Positions 35,463 to 43,367 of a DNA stretch of 64,000 bases are shown here, piece by piece. Source of the DNA: Caccoplasma intestinavium (GTDB taxonomy: Bacteria; Bacteroidota; Bacteroidia; Bacteroidales; UBA11471); NCBI GenBank assembly GCA_018715885.1, contig DVKT01000062.1, forward strand, positions 5,294 to 69,293, in the 5' to 3' direction. The position numbers were made by a program, and so were the translations under genes. Under the pieces are notes generated by a model that was not told the DNA's origin, did no database searches, and worked only from the letters and a program-made list of their open reading frames with translations. Numbering within the stretch: position 1 is the stretch's first letter; the number at the start of each line of letters is the position of its first letter.

Positions 35463-35480
35463 GACGGCAATTTTTGCCGG

Positions 35481-35488
35481 CAAAGATA
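35481..35488 (-). promoter_or_regulatory. -7 box TATCTTTG for the coaX operon
   Basis: Exact TAnnTTTG match 19 bases before the coaX ATG; it also decides the start. Confidence 0.6.
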
Positions 35489-35605
35489 CAAAACCCCGAT
35501 GATAATACGGCTGTTGCCGTGTATTTATTTTTTCTTCTTGATTTGTCTTCGGGAACTTGGTGGCGATTCGTTCGGAAAAAACTTTCCTGTTTCGAAAACT
35601 TTACG

Positions 35606-35613
35606 TACGTTTG
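35606..35613 (+). promoter_or_regulatory. -7 box TACGTTTG for the DivIC-like gene
   Basis: TAnnTTTG match 22 bases before the ATG at 35635 and inside the longer open frame. Confidence 0.5.
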
Positions 35614-35634
35614 TGGAAATATTTCCGTCCTGAA

Positions 35635-35940
35635 ATGAAGAGAAAGTTCATGAAGATATGGTCGTTGCTGCGTCGTGTGCCTTTGATGGTTTATATTTCG
35701 GGTACGTTGGTATTTGAGATGGCCTTTATCGATGAGAACAGTTTCATTCAGAGTTATCGGTACGATCGCCAGATTTCGCAGTTGCGGAAAAGTGTCAATC
35801 ATTATCAGCAGATTGTCGATGAGAGTAAAGCCCGACTCGAAGAATTACGTTCGAATGACGAGAACCTCGAGAAGTTTGCGAGAGAAACTTATCAGATGAA
35901 GCGGGATAATGAAGACGTATTTATCATTATCGATGATTGA
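35635..35940 (+). CDS. FtsB/DivIC-family septum formation initiator
   Basis: 101 residues: a short basic N-terminus, one membrane helix (VPLMVYISGTLVFEMAFI), a periplasmic coiled coil (RQISQLRKSVNHYQQIVDESKARLEELRSN region) and the conserved end LEKFARETYQMKRDNEDVFII. That end block is the family mark. Such proteins bind FtsL and FtsQ at the divisome. The start at 35635 is set by the promoter box at 35606; ATG at 35650 is an alternative. The next gene begins 6 bases after the stop. Confidence 0.88.
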   Translation: MKRKFMKIWSLLRRVPLMVYISGTLVFEMAFIDENSFIQSYRYDRQISQLRKSVNHYQQIVDESKARLEELRSNDENLEKFARETYQMKRDNEDVFIIIDD

Positions 35941-35946
35941 TTGTTT

Positions 35947-36294
35947 ATGGAGAAGAACGCATTGAATGCCCTATTTCAATGTTCAGCTGTCGCCGTGCTT
36001 TTGGGGGCCGCCACCTATACGTTTATACCCGATCTGCCAGCCTATTTTTTTGCTGCGGGCTCGTTGGGAATGTTTTTGACACGTCTTTTCCGTCGTTATA
36101 ACGGTCGGAATCTGCGTTTGCGTCGTCTTTACAGACAGGAATTGTTTTCTTCGCTCATTTTTATCGGAGCAGCTGTGCTGATGTTTTGGCGGGGTGGCAT
36201 CGATTGGGTTGTGCTCTTCATTATAGCCACCGTATTGCAAGTCTATACGGCCATTCTCATACCTCGCGAAGAAGCCAAAGAAAAACAGCAATAG
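35947..36294 (+). CDS. Small integral membrane protein, unknown function
   Basis: 115 residues with about four hydrophobic segments: LFQCSAVAVLLGAATYTFI, PAYFFAAGSLGMFLTRLF, LFSSLIFIGAAVLMFW and GIDWVVLFIIATVLQVYTAIL, separated by a basic loop (RRYNGRNLRLRRLYR). It directly follows the DivIC-like gene, so they share a transcript. I do not recognise the family; a link to cell division is only suggested by position. Confidence 0.65.
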   Translation: MEKNALNALFQCSAVAVLLGAATYTFIPDLPAYFFAAGSLGMFLTRLFRRYNGRNLRLRRLYRQELFSSLIFIGAAVLMFWRGGIDWVVLFIIATVLQVYTAILIPREEAKEKQQ

Positions 36295-36425
36295 AGCTTG
36301 GGCTTTTTCTTCTTTTTTTATCCGTCTTGTCTCTGAACAATTTTTGTGTTTGTTTTGTCATTCCTATATCGACCCGATTTGTCGGGACGACAGAGAATTT
36401 GTATTTACTAAAAGAGAATCGGATT

Positions 36426-36749
36426 ATGGAAACAAAAGATTTCAAAGAACCTTTTATTCCTGCAAGAAAGGTCGATTATGCGTCGCAGAGTATTGTGAGT
36501 CGGGAGGTATTGCATAATAAGGGAGGAAACATTACACTCTTTGCTTTTGATGAAGGACAGGCATTGAGTGAACATACAGCCCCTTTCGATGCGGTGTTGC
36601 AGGTGATAGATGGTCGAGCCGCTATTACGGTAGCAGGGAAAGAGTATGTCGTGGATAGCGGAGAAATGATAATGATGCCGGCCAATATTCCTCATGCGGT
36701 ATGTGCCGATGTACGTTTTAAGATGATGCTCATGATGATCCGTTCTTGA
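36426..36749 (+). CDS. Cupin-domain protein
   Basis: 107 residues, a single small cupin barrel: GGNITLFAFDEGQALSEHTAPFDAVLQVIDG (motif 1, with His and Glu-like positions) and YVVDSGEMIMMPANIPHAV (motif 2, with the metal His). Such one-domain cupins may bind a metal, but substrates differ widely and none is indicated. The start at 36426 gives METKDFKEPF. A strong terminator follows. Confidence 0.85.
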   Translation: METKDFKEPFIPARKVDYASQSIVSREVLHNKGGNITLFAFDEGQALSEHTAPFDAVLQVIDGRAAITVAGKEYVVDSGEMIMMPANIPHAVCADVRFKMMLMMIRS

Positions 36750-36772
36750 ATCGAGTTTGTACAAAATAATAA

Positions 36773-36805
36773 AGAGGATAAGTTTTATAACTTATCCTCT
36801 TATTT
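36773..36805. terminator. Terminator after the cupin gene and rplI
   Basis: AGAGGATAAGTT and AACTTATCCTCT form a 12-bp stem with loop TTAT, followed by TATTTTTATT; A-rich on the other side, so likely bidirectional. Confidence 0.8.
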
Positions 36806-36827
36806 TTATTGTTCCGATAATACGGGA

Positions 36828-37286
36828 TTATTCGGCAGCAGCTTCTTCGGCAACTACTTCAAAAGGTATTTCTACATTTACCTCTTTGTGCAGTTTAACT
36901 ACGGCTTTGTAAGAACCGATTTCTTTTACGGCGTCTTTCACTACAATGATCTTACGATCGATTTCGTGTCCGAGTTTAGCCAAAGCTTCGGCGATTTGGA
37001 TATTGGTAACCGAGCCGTAGATTTTGCCCGTAGCGCTGGCTTTGGTTGCGATGGTGAGGCTTATGCCTTCGATTTTGGCAGCCAAATCTTGAGCGTCTTG
37101 TTTGATTTTGGCGATTTTGTGAGCGCGTTGTTTCAGATTTTCGGCAAGTTCTTTTCTGGCCGATTCCGAGGCAATGACGGCTTTTCCCTGAGGAATGAGG
37201 TAATTACGGCCATAACCGTCTTTTACACTCACGATATCGTCTTTGTATCCTAAATTCAGAATATCTTCTTTCAATATAACTTGCAT
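36828..37286 (-). CDS. rplI: 50S ribosomal protein L9
   Basis: 152 residues. The N-domain begins MQVILKEDILNLGYKDDIVSVKDGYGRNYLIPQGKAVIAS, the signature of bL9, joined by a long helix to a C-terminal rRNA-binding domain. It is the last gene of rpsF-rpsR-rplI. Confidence 0.97.
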   Translation of the reverse strand: MQVILKEDILNLGYKDDIVSVKDGYGRNYLIPQGKAVIASESARKELAENLKQRAHKIAKIKQDAQDLAAKIEGISLTIATKASATGKIYGSVTNIQIAEALAKLGHEIDRKIIVVKDAVKEIGSYKAVVKLHKEVNVEIPFEVVAEEAAAE

Positions 37287-37310
37287 GCTTGTGTCCTCCT
37301 TACTTTTAGA

Positions 37311-37580
37311 TTATTTCATCATATCGGTTACGTAGGGCAGCAAAGCCAAGTGGCGGGCACGTTTTACAGCTTGTGCAATACGACGTTGGAATTTGAGCGA
37401 AGTCCCGGTGATGCGGCGAGGTAGGATTTTACCTTGCTCGTTGAGGAATTTTTTCAAGAATTCGGGATCTTTATAGTCGATATATTTGATACCGCTCTTT
37501 TTGAAACGGCAGTATTTTTTCTTTTTAACATCGACCGAGGGAGGGGTCAAATATCTGATTTCAGATTGTGCTTGTGCCAT
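37311..37580 (-). CDS. rpsR: 30S ribosomal protein S18
   Basis: 89 residues with KKYCRFKKSGIKYIDYKDPEFLKKFL and RRITGTSLKFQRRIAQAVKRARHLALLPY, the bS18 core. It lies between rpsF (2 bases upstream) and rplI (24 bases downstream). Confidence 0.97.
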   Translation of the reverse strand: MAQAQSEIRYLTPPSVDVKKKKYCRFKKSGIKYIDYKDPEFLKKFLNEQGKILPRRITGTSLKFQRRIAQAVKRARHLALLPYVTDMMK

Positions 37581-37582
37581 GA

Positions 37583-37933
37583 TTAATTCTCCTTCTCTTC
37601 TTTAACTGATTTTACATTTCTTCTTTTTGCGGCATATTCGGCTGCGAATTTGTCCATCTTGAAAGTGAGGAAACGAATTACGCGCTCGTCGCGACGGAAG
37701 TTAACTTCAAGTTTCTCGATAACAGAAGGTTCTGCATCGAACTCCAGCAGTTGGTAGAACCCGGTAGATTTTTTCTGGATAGGATAGGCCAGTTTGCGCA
37801 ATCCCCAGTTTTCCTCGTTCACGATAGCTGCACCTTGTTCGGTGAGTATCGATTTGAACTTGTCTACCGCTTCCTTCATCTGTACGTCAGACAAAACGGG
37901 AGTTAAAATGAAAACGGTTTCGTAATGGTTCAT
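37583..37933 (-). CDS. rpsF: 30S ribosomal protein S6
   Basis: 116 residues beginning MNHYETVFILTPVLSDVQ. The start at 37933 is the family start; the frame's upstream part lies in the leader. The C-terminal tail is Lys/Glu-rich, as in other bS6. It is transcribed from the box at 37980-37987. Confidence 0.97.
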   Translation of the reverse strand: MNHYETVFILTPVLSDVQMKEAVDKFKSILTEQGAAIVNEENWGLRKLAYPIQKKSTGFYQLLEFDAEPSVIEKLEVNFRRDERVIRFLTFKMDKFAAEYAAKRRNVKSVKEEKEN

Positions 37934-37979
37934 AATAGTTTTGTGATTGAATTGGTTAATACTTTTTTCAATTGCGGGG

Positions 37980-38011
37980 CAAAGGTACGACAATATTTCT
38001 TAGTATACAAA
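37980..38011 (-). promoter_or_regulatory. Promoter of the rpsF-rpsR-rplI operon
   Basis: On the minus strand TTTG (38008-38011), a 20-base spacer, then TACCTTTG (37980-37987). This is near the full consensus TTTG-N19-TAnnTTTG and is the best promoter in the window. Confidence 0.75.
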
Positions 38012-38041
38012 CCTTTATCTCTAAATTTTTTTCTGCTTCGG

Positions 38042-38896
38042 TTATGAACGAGAGGTCTGGGAAAGTTGCCGGGTGAGAAGTTCAACGGTTTTTTCGGCTC
38101 TCTTTTTTTCGTTTTCTAAATTCGAAATACGTTTTTGAATTGAGATGAGGCGAAAACAGGCATTGAATGCTTTGCGATCGTTTGGGCTCAGCGTGTAGGT
38201 GTATGGGAAATCTCCTTCGTAAGATATTTTTATGGGTTGTTGCCCGGCCGAGAAAATAGTCTCGAATACGGGACGCAATTCCCGTCCCGAATAACAGACC
38301 AGTTCACAATGGCGACCATCTTGAAAGGTGAACCGATAGTTCTGCGCTCCGTCATATGGCGTTGTTGGCGTGAGAGCGTAAGTACCGTCGGGCAATTCTA
38401 TTTTGGACGAGATATGCCGTAAGGGTTTGCGTCCGCAATAAACACTGATGATTTCAGCTTCGTAATCGGGTGTTATTTGTACCCGTAGGCAGGAGTGGTG
38501 GGCTTTCCCTGCATTTTGGTCATGTCGGTACACATAACGGCCTTCATCTTGATAATCGCTGTTTTGTATATAGCGGAATTGGGGCAGGAGTTCTTCTCTT
38601 GTGGAATACAGGAGGGGTAAAAGACTGTCTATGAAGGAGAGATTACGACGGTTTTGTTCCAATGTAATGCGTTGATTGAGGATTATGCCTTTGCGTATCC
38701 ATTCAAATGCAAGTGTATCGCTTTCGGGTATGGAATCGATGATGCGTTGGGCGGTATGGTATTCGCCTGTTCCGAAAGCTTCTTCGGCACGCAGATAAAG
38801 CGCTTCGGCTTTCGGGTGTCGGTTGCAAGCCGATAATGTGAGGCAGAATATCGTGCATATACTTCCCAAAAAGAGAAAAATACGGGACTTCGTCAT
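38042..38896 (-). CDS. Lipoprotein of unknown family
   Basis: 284 residues. The signal ends in the lipobox LSAC (Cys about residue 24). A TPR-like stretch follows (AEALYLRAEEAFGTGEYHTAQRIIDSI), then a beta-rich middle and a C-terminal coiled coil (ISNLENEKKRAEKTVELLTRQL). The start overlaps the relA stop by 4 bases, so it is probably translated with relA. I do not recognise the family and assign no function. Confidence 0.65.
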   Translation of the reverse strand: MTKSRIFLFLGSICTIFCLTLSACNRHPKAEALYLRAEEAFGTGEYHTAQRIIDSIPESDTLAFEWIRKGIILNQRITLEQNRRNLSFIDSLLPLLYSTREELLPQFRYIQNSDYQDEGRYVYRHDQNAGKAHHSCLRVQITPDYEAEIISVYCGRKPLRHISSKIELPDGTYALTPTTPYDGAQNYRFTFQDGRHCELVCYSGRELRPVFETIFSAGQQPIKISYEGDFPYTYTLSPNDRKAFNACFRLISIQKRISNLENEKKRAEKTVELLTRQLSQTSRS

Positions 38897-41133
38897 TCTT
38901 TCGGTGAATAAAGGGTTGTTTCGCGGGTTACGTTTTTCACGCCTTTTATAGTCTTTATTTTTTTTATCAGCGTGTTGAGTGCGGTTGTATCGTCGACGAG
39001 GACGGTGATGTGGCCTTGAAACAGTCCGTCGTTGGAGTCGATGGATATGCTCCGCATCGATATGCGTTTCTCTTTTGAGATGATAGAGGTGATATTGGTA
39101 ACGATACCTATGTCGTCGTTGCCGATGACCCGCAATACGATGGCATATTGAGAGCCCTGTTTGCCCGACCAGCGGGCTTTTACGATACGGTATCCGAATT
39201 GTGTGCGTAAGTTTTCGGCGTTGGGACAGTCCTCCCGATGTATTTTTATACTTCCTTGCGAAGAAACGAATCCGAATATTTTATCACCGAAGATGGGATT
39301 GCAGCATTTCGATAATTTATAGTCGAGTCCCTTGATATTTTGGTCGATGACCAGTTCGTCTTCTCCAAAATCCCCGTTTGGCGATTGGGTGGCAACGAAA
39401 TTCTCGGCTGTGCGGTTTTCGCTCGATTCTTCGCTTTCTTTACGTTCTATTTCATGATAAAGGTCGAGTATGTGATTGACGTCGATTTTTTCTTGCGATA
39501 GTGCGCAATAAAAATCGGTTACCGTTTTATATCCGGTTTTTCGTATCAATTTCATGAGAATGGAATCGTTGACATCGACTTTCCTGTTTTTGAATCGTCG
39601 CACAAGCAATTCTTTTCCCAGCTCGGCCTCCTTATGTTGGATTTCGTTGAGTGTCTGTTTTATTTTCACCCGGGCTTTGGATGTGCAGGCAATCGACAAC
39701 CATTCCCGTTTGGGTTTTTGGGTGGGAGAGGTGAGTATTTCTATCGTGTCTCCGCTTTGTAATTTATATCGAATGGTTTGATTCTTGCCATTGACTTTCC
39801 CTCCCGTGCATCGGCAACCCAGATGGGTGTGTATGAGAAAAGCGAAGTCGAGCATGGTCGCTCCTTTGGGGAGTTTGTACAGGTCTCCTTTGGGGGTGAA
39901 TACGAATACTTCTTTATCGTAGAGGTCCATGCGGAATTCTTTCATCAGTTCCATAGGCCCTCCGTCGCCCGATTCGAGAATATCGCGCACATTGTTCAAC
40001 CAGTCGTCAAGCCCTTTTTCGCTTTTCAACCCTTTGTACTTCCAGTGTGCGGCAAGGCCCCGCTCGGCGATTTCGTCCATACGTTTGGTCCGTATCTGCA
40101 CTTCGACCCATCGGTCTTCGGGGCCCCATACGGTGATGTGCAGGGACTCATAGCCATTGCTTTTGGGAACCGATAACCAGTCTTTCAGCCGTTTGGGATT
40201 GGGACGGTACATGTCGGTGATGATGGAATAGACGTGCCAGCAGTCGGCCGATTCGTTTTCTGGCGGAGTATCGAGTACGACTCGTATGGCAAAAAGATCG
40301 TAAATACCTTCGATATCGACATTTTGTTTCCGGATTTTGTTCAGAATCGAAGATATGGATTTTACCCTGCCTTTTATTTCGAACTTCAATCCGGCAGTTG
40401 CCAGTTTTTCTTTGATAGGGGCGATAAATTCCCGGATATATTTGTCTCGGGATTCTTTGGTTTCACTCAGTTTGTGGGCGATACGGTCGTATTCTTCACG
40501 TTGGGTATATTTGAGAGCGAGGTCTTCGAGCTCGGTTTTTATGCGGTATAATCCCAACCTGTGAGCGAGAGGGGCATAGAGATAAGAGGCTTCGTAGGCA
40601 ACGTTTTCTCTGAATCTGTTGTTGGGGTGATGATTGATCATGCGCATGAGGCATAGCCTGTCGGCGATCATGATGATAATCACCCTCACGTCTTCGGCGA
40701 ATGTGAGCAGTAAGTTGCGAAAGTTATCGCTTTGGACGGTTTCTTGCTTGGCATATAGGCTGTTGGCTTTGATGAGCCCCCGTATGATTTTGACGCAATC
40801 GGTACCGAATAGATTTTCGACAGCCTCGAAAGACAACCGGTTTTCGACGACGAGATTGCAAGTAAGTACGGCGGCCAGCGTGCTGCGGTCGAGGCCCACT
40901 TCTTGTGAAAGGATAAGGGCAGTGGCGATGTCGTGGTACAAGCGGTTTATTCCGTTACTGTCTCGCAGGTAACTGCCCGATAATACAGCCTCGGTAATAT
41001 GTTGGCGAAGGAAAAAGAATTCTTTTTCACCTATGAGCGGACGGGCTGTGGCGAACAAAGACCGGTAGACTTTCAGGAATTCTTTGCGTTCGGTTGCTGT
41101 AAAGTATTGTTTCTCGTTCATAAATTCTGCCAT
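38893..41133 (-). CDS. relA: RelA-type (p)ppGpp synthetase with inactive HD hydrolase domain
   Basis: Makes the stringent-response alarmone. Domain order is HD-like (about 40-180), synthetase (about 225-340, with KSNGYESLHITVWG and EVQIRTKRMDEIAERGLAAHWKYK), TGS (about 390-450, VFTPKGDLYKLPKGATMLDFAF), helical and C-terminal ACT. In the HD part the hydrolase signatures are lost: the usual HD..ED pair reads TCNLVVEN, and DRLHNMRT reads DRLCLMRM. It should therefore be synthetase-only. The start at 41133 (ATG) is preferred to the TTG at 41163, which lies in the promoter box. Confidence 0.92.
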   Translation of the reverse strand: MAEFMNEKQYFTATERKEFLKVYRSLFATARPLIGEKEFFFLRQHITEAVLSGSYLRDSNGINRLYHDIATALILSQEVGLDRSTLAAVLTCNLVVENRLSFEAVENLFGTDCVKIIRGLIKANSLYAKQETVQSDNFRNLLLTFAEDVRVIIIMIADRLCLMRMINHHPNNRFRENVAYEASYLYAPLAHRLGLYRIKTELEDLALKYTQREEYDRIAHKLSETKESRDKYIREFIAPIKEKLATAGLKFEIKGRVKSISSILNKIRKQNVDIEGIYDLFAIRVVLDTPPENESADCWHVYSIITDMYRPNPKRLKDWLSVPKSNGYESLHITVWGPEDRWVEVQIRTKRMDEIAERGLAAHWKYKGLKSEKGLDDWLNNVRDILESGDGGPMELMKEFRMDLYDKEVFVFTPKGDLYKLPKGATMLDFAFLIHTHLGCRCTGGKVNGKNQTIRYKLQSGDTIEILTSPTQKPKREWLSIACTSKARVKIKQTLNEIQHKEAELGKELLVRRFKNRKVDVNDSILMKLIRKTGYKTVTDFYCALSQEKIDVNHILDLYHEIERKESEESSENRTAENFVATQSPNGDFGEDELVIDQNIKGLDYKLSKCCNPIFGDKIFGFVSSQGSIKIHREDCPNAENLRTQFGYRIVKARWSGKQGSQYAIVLRVIGNDDIGIVTNITSIISKEKRISMRSISIDSNDGLFQGHITVLVDDTTALNTLIKKIKTIKGVKNVTRETTLYSPKE

Positions 41134-41160
41134 TTCGAGAAAATAGTCAAGGGAATACAA

Positions 41161-41168
41161 CAAAAGTA
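41161..41168 (-). promoter_or_regulatory. -7 box TACTTTTG for relA
   Basis: TAnnTTTG match on the minus strand 28 bases before the ATG at 41133. Confidence 0.55.
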
Positions 41169-41262
41169 ATCATTTTATTCGAGAAGGTGGTGATTTGTAA
41201 ACAAAAAATGAATTTTATACAGCCAAAATTATTTGTTTCGGTATGTAGATATGGAAGCATAC

Positions 41263-41294
41263 AAACCCCGTTGTCCGATCGGACAACGGGGTTT
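41263..41294. terminator. Bidirectional-type terminator, GATC-centred palindrome
   Basis: AAACCCCGTTGTCCGATC continues as its own complement GATCGGACAACGGGGTTT. It ends the catalase transcript on the minus strand. Confidence 0.8.
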
Positions 41295-41312
41295 TCACAT
41301 AGAAGATTCTTT

Positions 41313-42773
41313 TTATTTCGATATTTTTGCCGGGTCTATGCCTAAGGCTTTTGCTACGCCTTTGCCGTAATTTTCATCGGCTTTCATGCAGTTGCCGATG
41401 TGGCGGAGTTTTATTTCCTCGGGAATATCTCCCATGGCACGGGCTGTATTCTCGAACAACCGTTGCTGCTCATCGGGTTTCATCAGCCTGAATAGATCGC
41501 CGGCTTGGGTATAGTAGTCGGAGTCATCTTCTCTGAAATCCCATTGGTAAGCAGCCCCGTCGAGTTCCATAGGCGGTTCTTTGTATTCGGGTTGTTCCTG
41601 CCATTCGCCGTATCCGTTGGGTTCGTATCCGAGTGTCCCTCCGTGATTTCCGTCTATGCGCATGGCTCCGTCGCGGTGGTACATGTTGAGGAACGGACAG
41701 CGACTGCGGTTTACGGGTATCTGGTAGTGGTTCACGCCGAGACGGTAACGTTGCGCGTCGCCATAGGAAAAGAGGCGGCCCTGCAACATACGGTCGGGAG
41801 AGAAGCTGATACCCGGCACGACGTTGGCCGGATTGAAAGCGGCTTGCTCTACGTCGGAAAAATAGTTCTCGGGGTTACGGTTCAGTTCTATGACACCGAC
41901 TTCGTGCAAAGGATATTGTTTCTGCGACCATACTTTCGTGAGGTCGAACGGATTGAACGGGCACGCTTTGGCTTGCTCTTCGGTCATGAGTTGCACATAC
42001 ATCGTCCATTTGGGAAAATCTCCTTTTTCGATGCTTTCGAAGAGGTCGCGGTGATGGCTTTCCCGGTCTTTTCCGATGATAGTTTCGGCTTCTTGGTCGG
42101 TGAGGTTTTTGATGCCTTGCTGGGTACGGAAGTGGAATTTCACCCATGTGCGTTTCCCGTCGGCGTTGATAAATGAGAATGTATGGCTGCCGTAGCCGTG
42201 CATATGCCGGTAGGAATAGGGAATGCCCCTGTCGCTCATTGTGATAGTAACTTGGTGGAGTGCTTCGGGCAGAAGAGTCCAGAAATCCCAGTTGTTGCGG
42301 GGGCTTCTCATATGGGTGCGCGGGTCTCGTTTTACGACGTGATTGAGGTCGGGAAATTTCAATGGGTCGCGCAAGAAAAAGACGGGCGTATTATTACCGA
42401 CTAAATCCCAGTTCCCTTCCTCGGTATAAAATTTGATGGCAAAACCCCGAATATCACGTTCGGCATCGGCAGCTCCGCGTTCGCCGGCAACGGTCGAGAA
42501 ACGCATGAACAATTCGGTTTGTTTCCCTATTTCAGAGAAGATCGCCGCTTTGGTGTATCGGGTGATGTCATGGGTAACGGTGAAGTGTCCGAAAGCTCCC
42601 GATCCTTTGGCGTGCATGCGTCGTTCGGGAATAACTTCCCGGTCGAAGTGGGCTAATTTTTCAAGAAACCATACGTCTTGCAATAGCATTGGTCCTCGCT
42701 TTCCTGCTGTGGAGACATTGTTGTTGTCGGCTACCGGAGCACCATTGGCTCTTGTCAATTTTTTCTTTTCCAT
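41313..42773 (-). CDS. kat: Monofunctional haem catalase (small-subunit clade)
   Basis: Degrades hydrogen peroxide. The 486 residues carry the distal His segment RRMHAKGSGAFGHF, the Asn segment VGNNTPVFFLRD, and the proximal Tyr segment RLFSYGDAQRYRLG. The length indicates a small-subunit enzyme without a C-terminal flavodoxin-like domain. It lies next to a flavodoxin-like gene on the same strand, and an oxidative-stress pairing is possible but not shown. Confidence 0.96.
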   Translation of the reverse strand: MEKKKLTRANGAPVADNNNVSTAGKRGPMLLQDVWFLEKLAHFDREVIPERRMHAKGSGAFGHFTVTHDITRYTKAAIFSEIGKQTELFMRFSTVAGERGAADAERDIRGFAIKFYTEEGNWDLVGNNTPVFFLRDPLKFPDLNHVVKRDPRTHMRSPRNNWDFWTLLPEALHQVTITMSDRGIPYSYRHMHGYGSHTFSFINADGKRTWVKFHFRTQQGIKNLTDQEAETIIGKDRESHHRDLFESIEKGDFPKWTMYVQLMTEEQAKACPFNPFDLTKVWSQKQYPLHEVGVIELNRNPENYFSDVEQAAFNPANVVPGISFSPDRMLQGRLFSYGDAQRYRLGVNHYQIPVNRSRCPFLNMYHRDGAMRIDGNHGGTLGYEPNGYGEWQEQPEYKEPPMELDGAAYQWDFREDDSDYYTQAGDLFRLMKPDEQQRLFENTARAMGDIPEEIKLRHIGNCMKADENYGKGVAKALGIDPAKISK

Positions 42774-42797
42774 TTTTTGTCTTTTTTAGGTGATAAA

Positions 42798-43220
42798 CTA
42801 TTTATTGATAAATAAATTCAAAAGTTCGCGATCGTGTTCCGATAGTTTGCCTGTGCGGGATTGCAGTCGGTGAACCCGGGTCGATGCGGGTATGTTCATG
42901 GCGTGTTTCATATTTCGGAACATGCTACCTGTTCTTATTTTGTAGGTCGTGAAGAAAAGCGTCTTTTCTATCGGGAATATCCCTGAAATGGTTTTGGCGA
43001 GAGATTTCCATTGTTCATGGGGGTGTTGGTTTATGATAAACCAGCCGCAAGTCCAGCAGCCGGTCAACAGCAGATCGGCTTCTTTGGCCTTATTACGGTC
43101 GAAGTCGGAAACGGAGCACAGACTTACGCTTATTCCTTTCGACCATAAGTACATGGCGATTTCCCGGGCATAGTTGGCGGTGCGTCCTTTGTGGCTATAA
43201 TATATAACAATTGCTTTCAT
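42798..43220 (-). CDS. Flavodoxin-fold protein
   Basis: 140 residues beginning AIVIYYSHKGRTANYAREIAMYL, the FMN phosphate-binding loop of flavodoxins. GCWTCGWFIINQHPHEQW occupies the second flavin-binding region. It is short and close to the minimal flavodoxin length; a redox role is inferred. The gene is 24 bases upstream of the catalase gene on the same strand. Confidence 0.8.
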   Translation of the reverse strand: MKAIVIYYSHKGRTANYAREIAMYLWSKGISVSLCSVSDFDRNKAKEADLLLTGCWTCGWFIINQHPHEQWKSLAKTISGIFPIEKTLFFTTYKIRTGSMFRNMKHAMNIPASTRVHRLQSRTGKLSEHDRELLNLFINK

Positions 43221-43321
43221 GCTGTTGCAGTCTTAAAAAAGTATTTATTGTAATAGAAAATGTACTGTAACGAATATATAAACTTTGCTCAAATAACCAT
43301 TGTTTTTCCCAAAAAATTTTT

Positions 43322-43329
43322 TAACTTTG
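43322..43329 (+). promoter_or_regulatory. -7 box TAACTTTG for the DUF4301 gene
   Basis: TAnnTTTG match 39 bases before the ATG at 43368 and inside the longer open frame, so it supports the inner start. Confidence 0.55.
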
Positions 43330-43367
43330 AGAAGTTTTCAATTTTGACAATCCTAAAAATAGATACT

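Noticed and set aside
37934..37980. S6:S18-binding regulatory leader before rpsF
   Set aside because: The promoter at 37980 leaves a leader of only about 40 bases with no stable hairpin, too short for the known leader structure.
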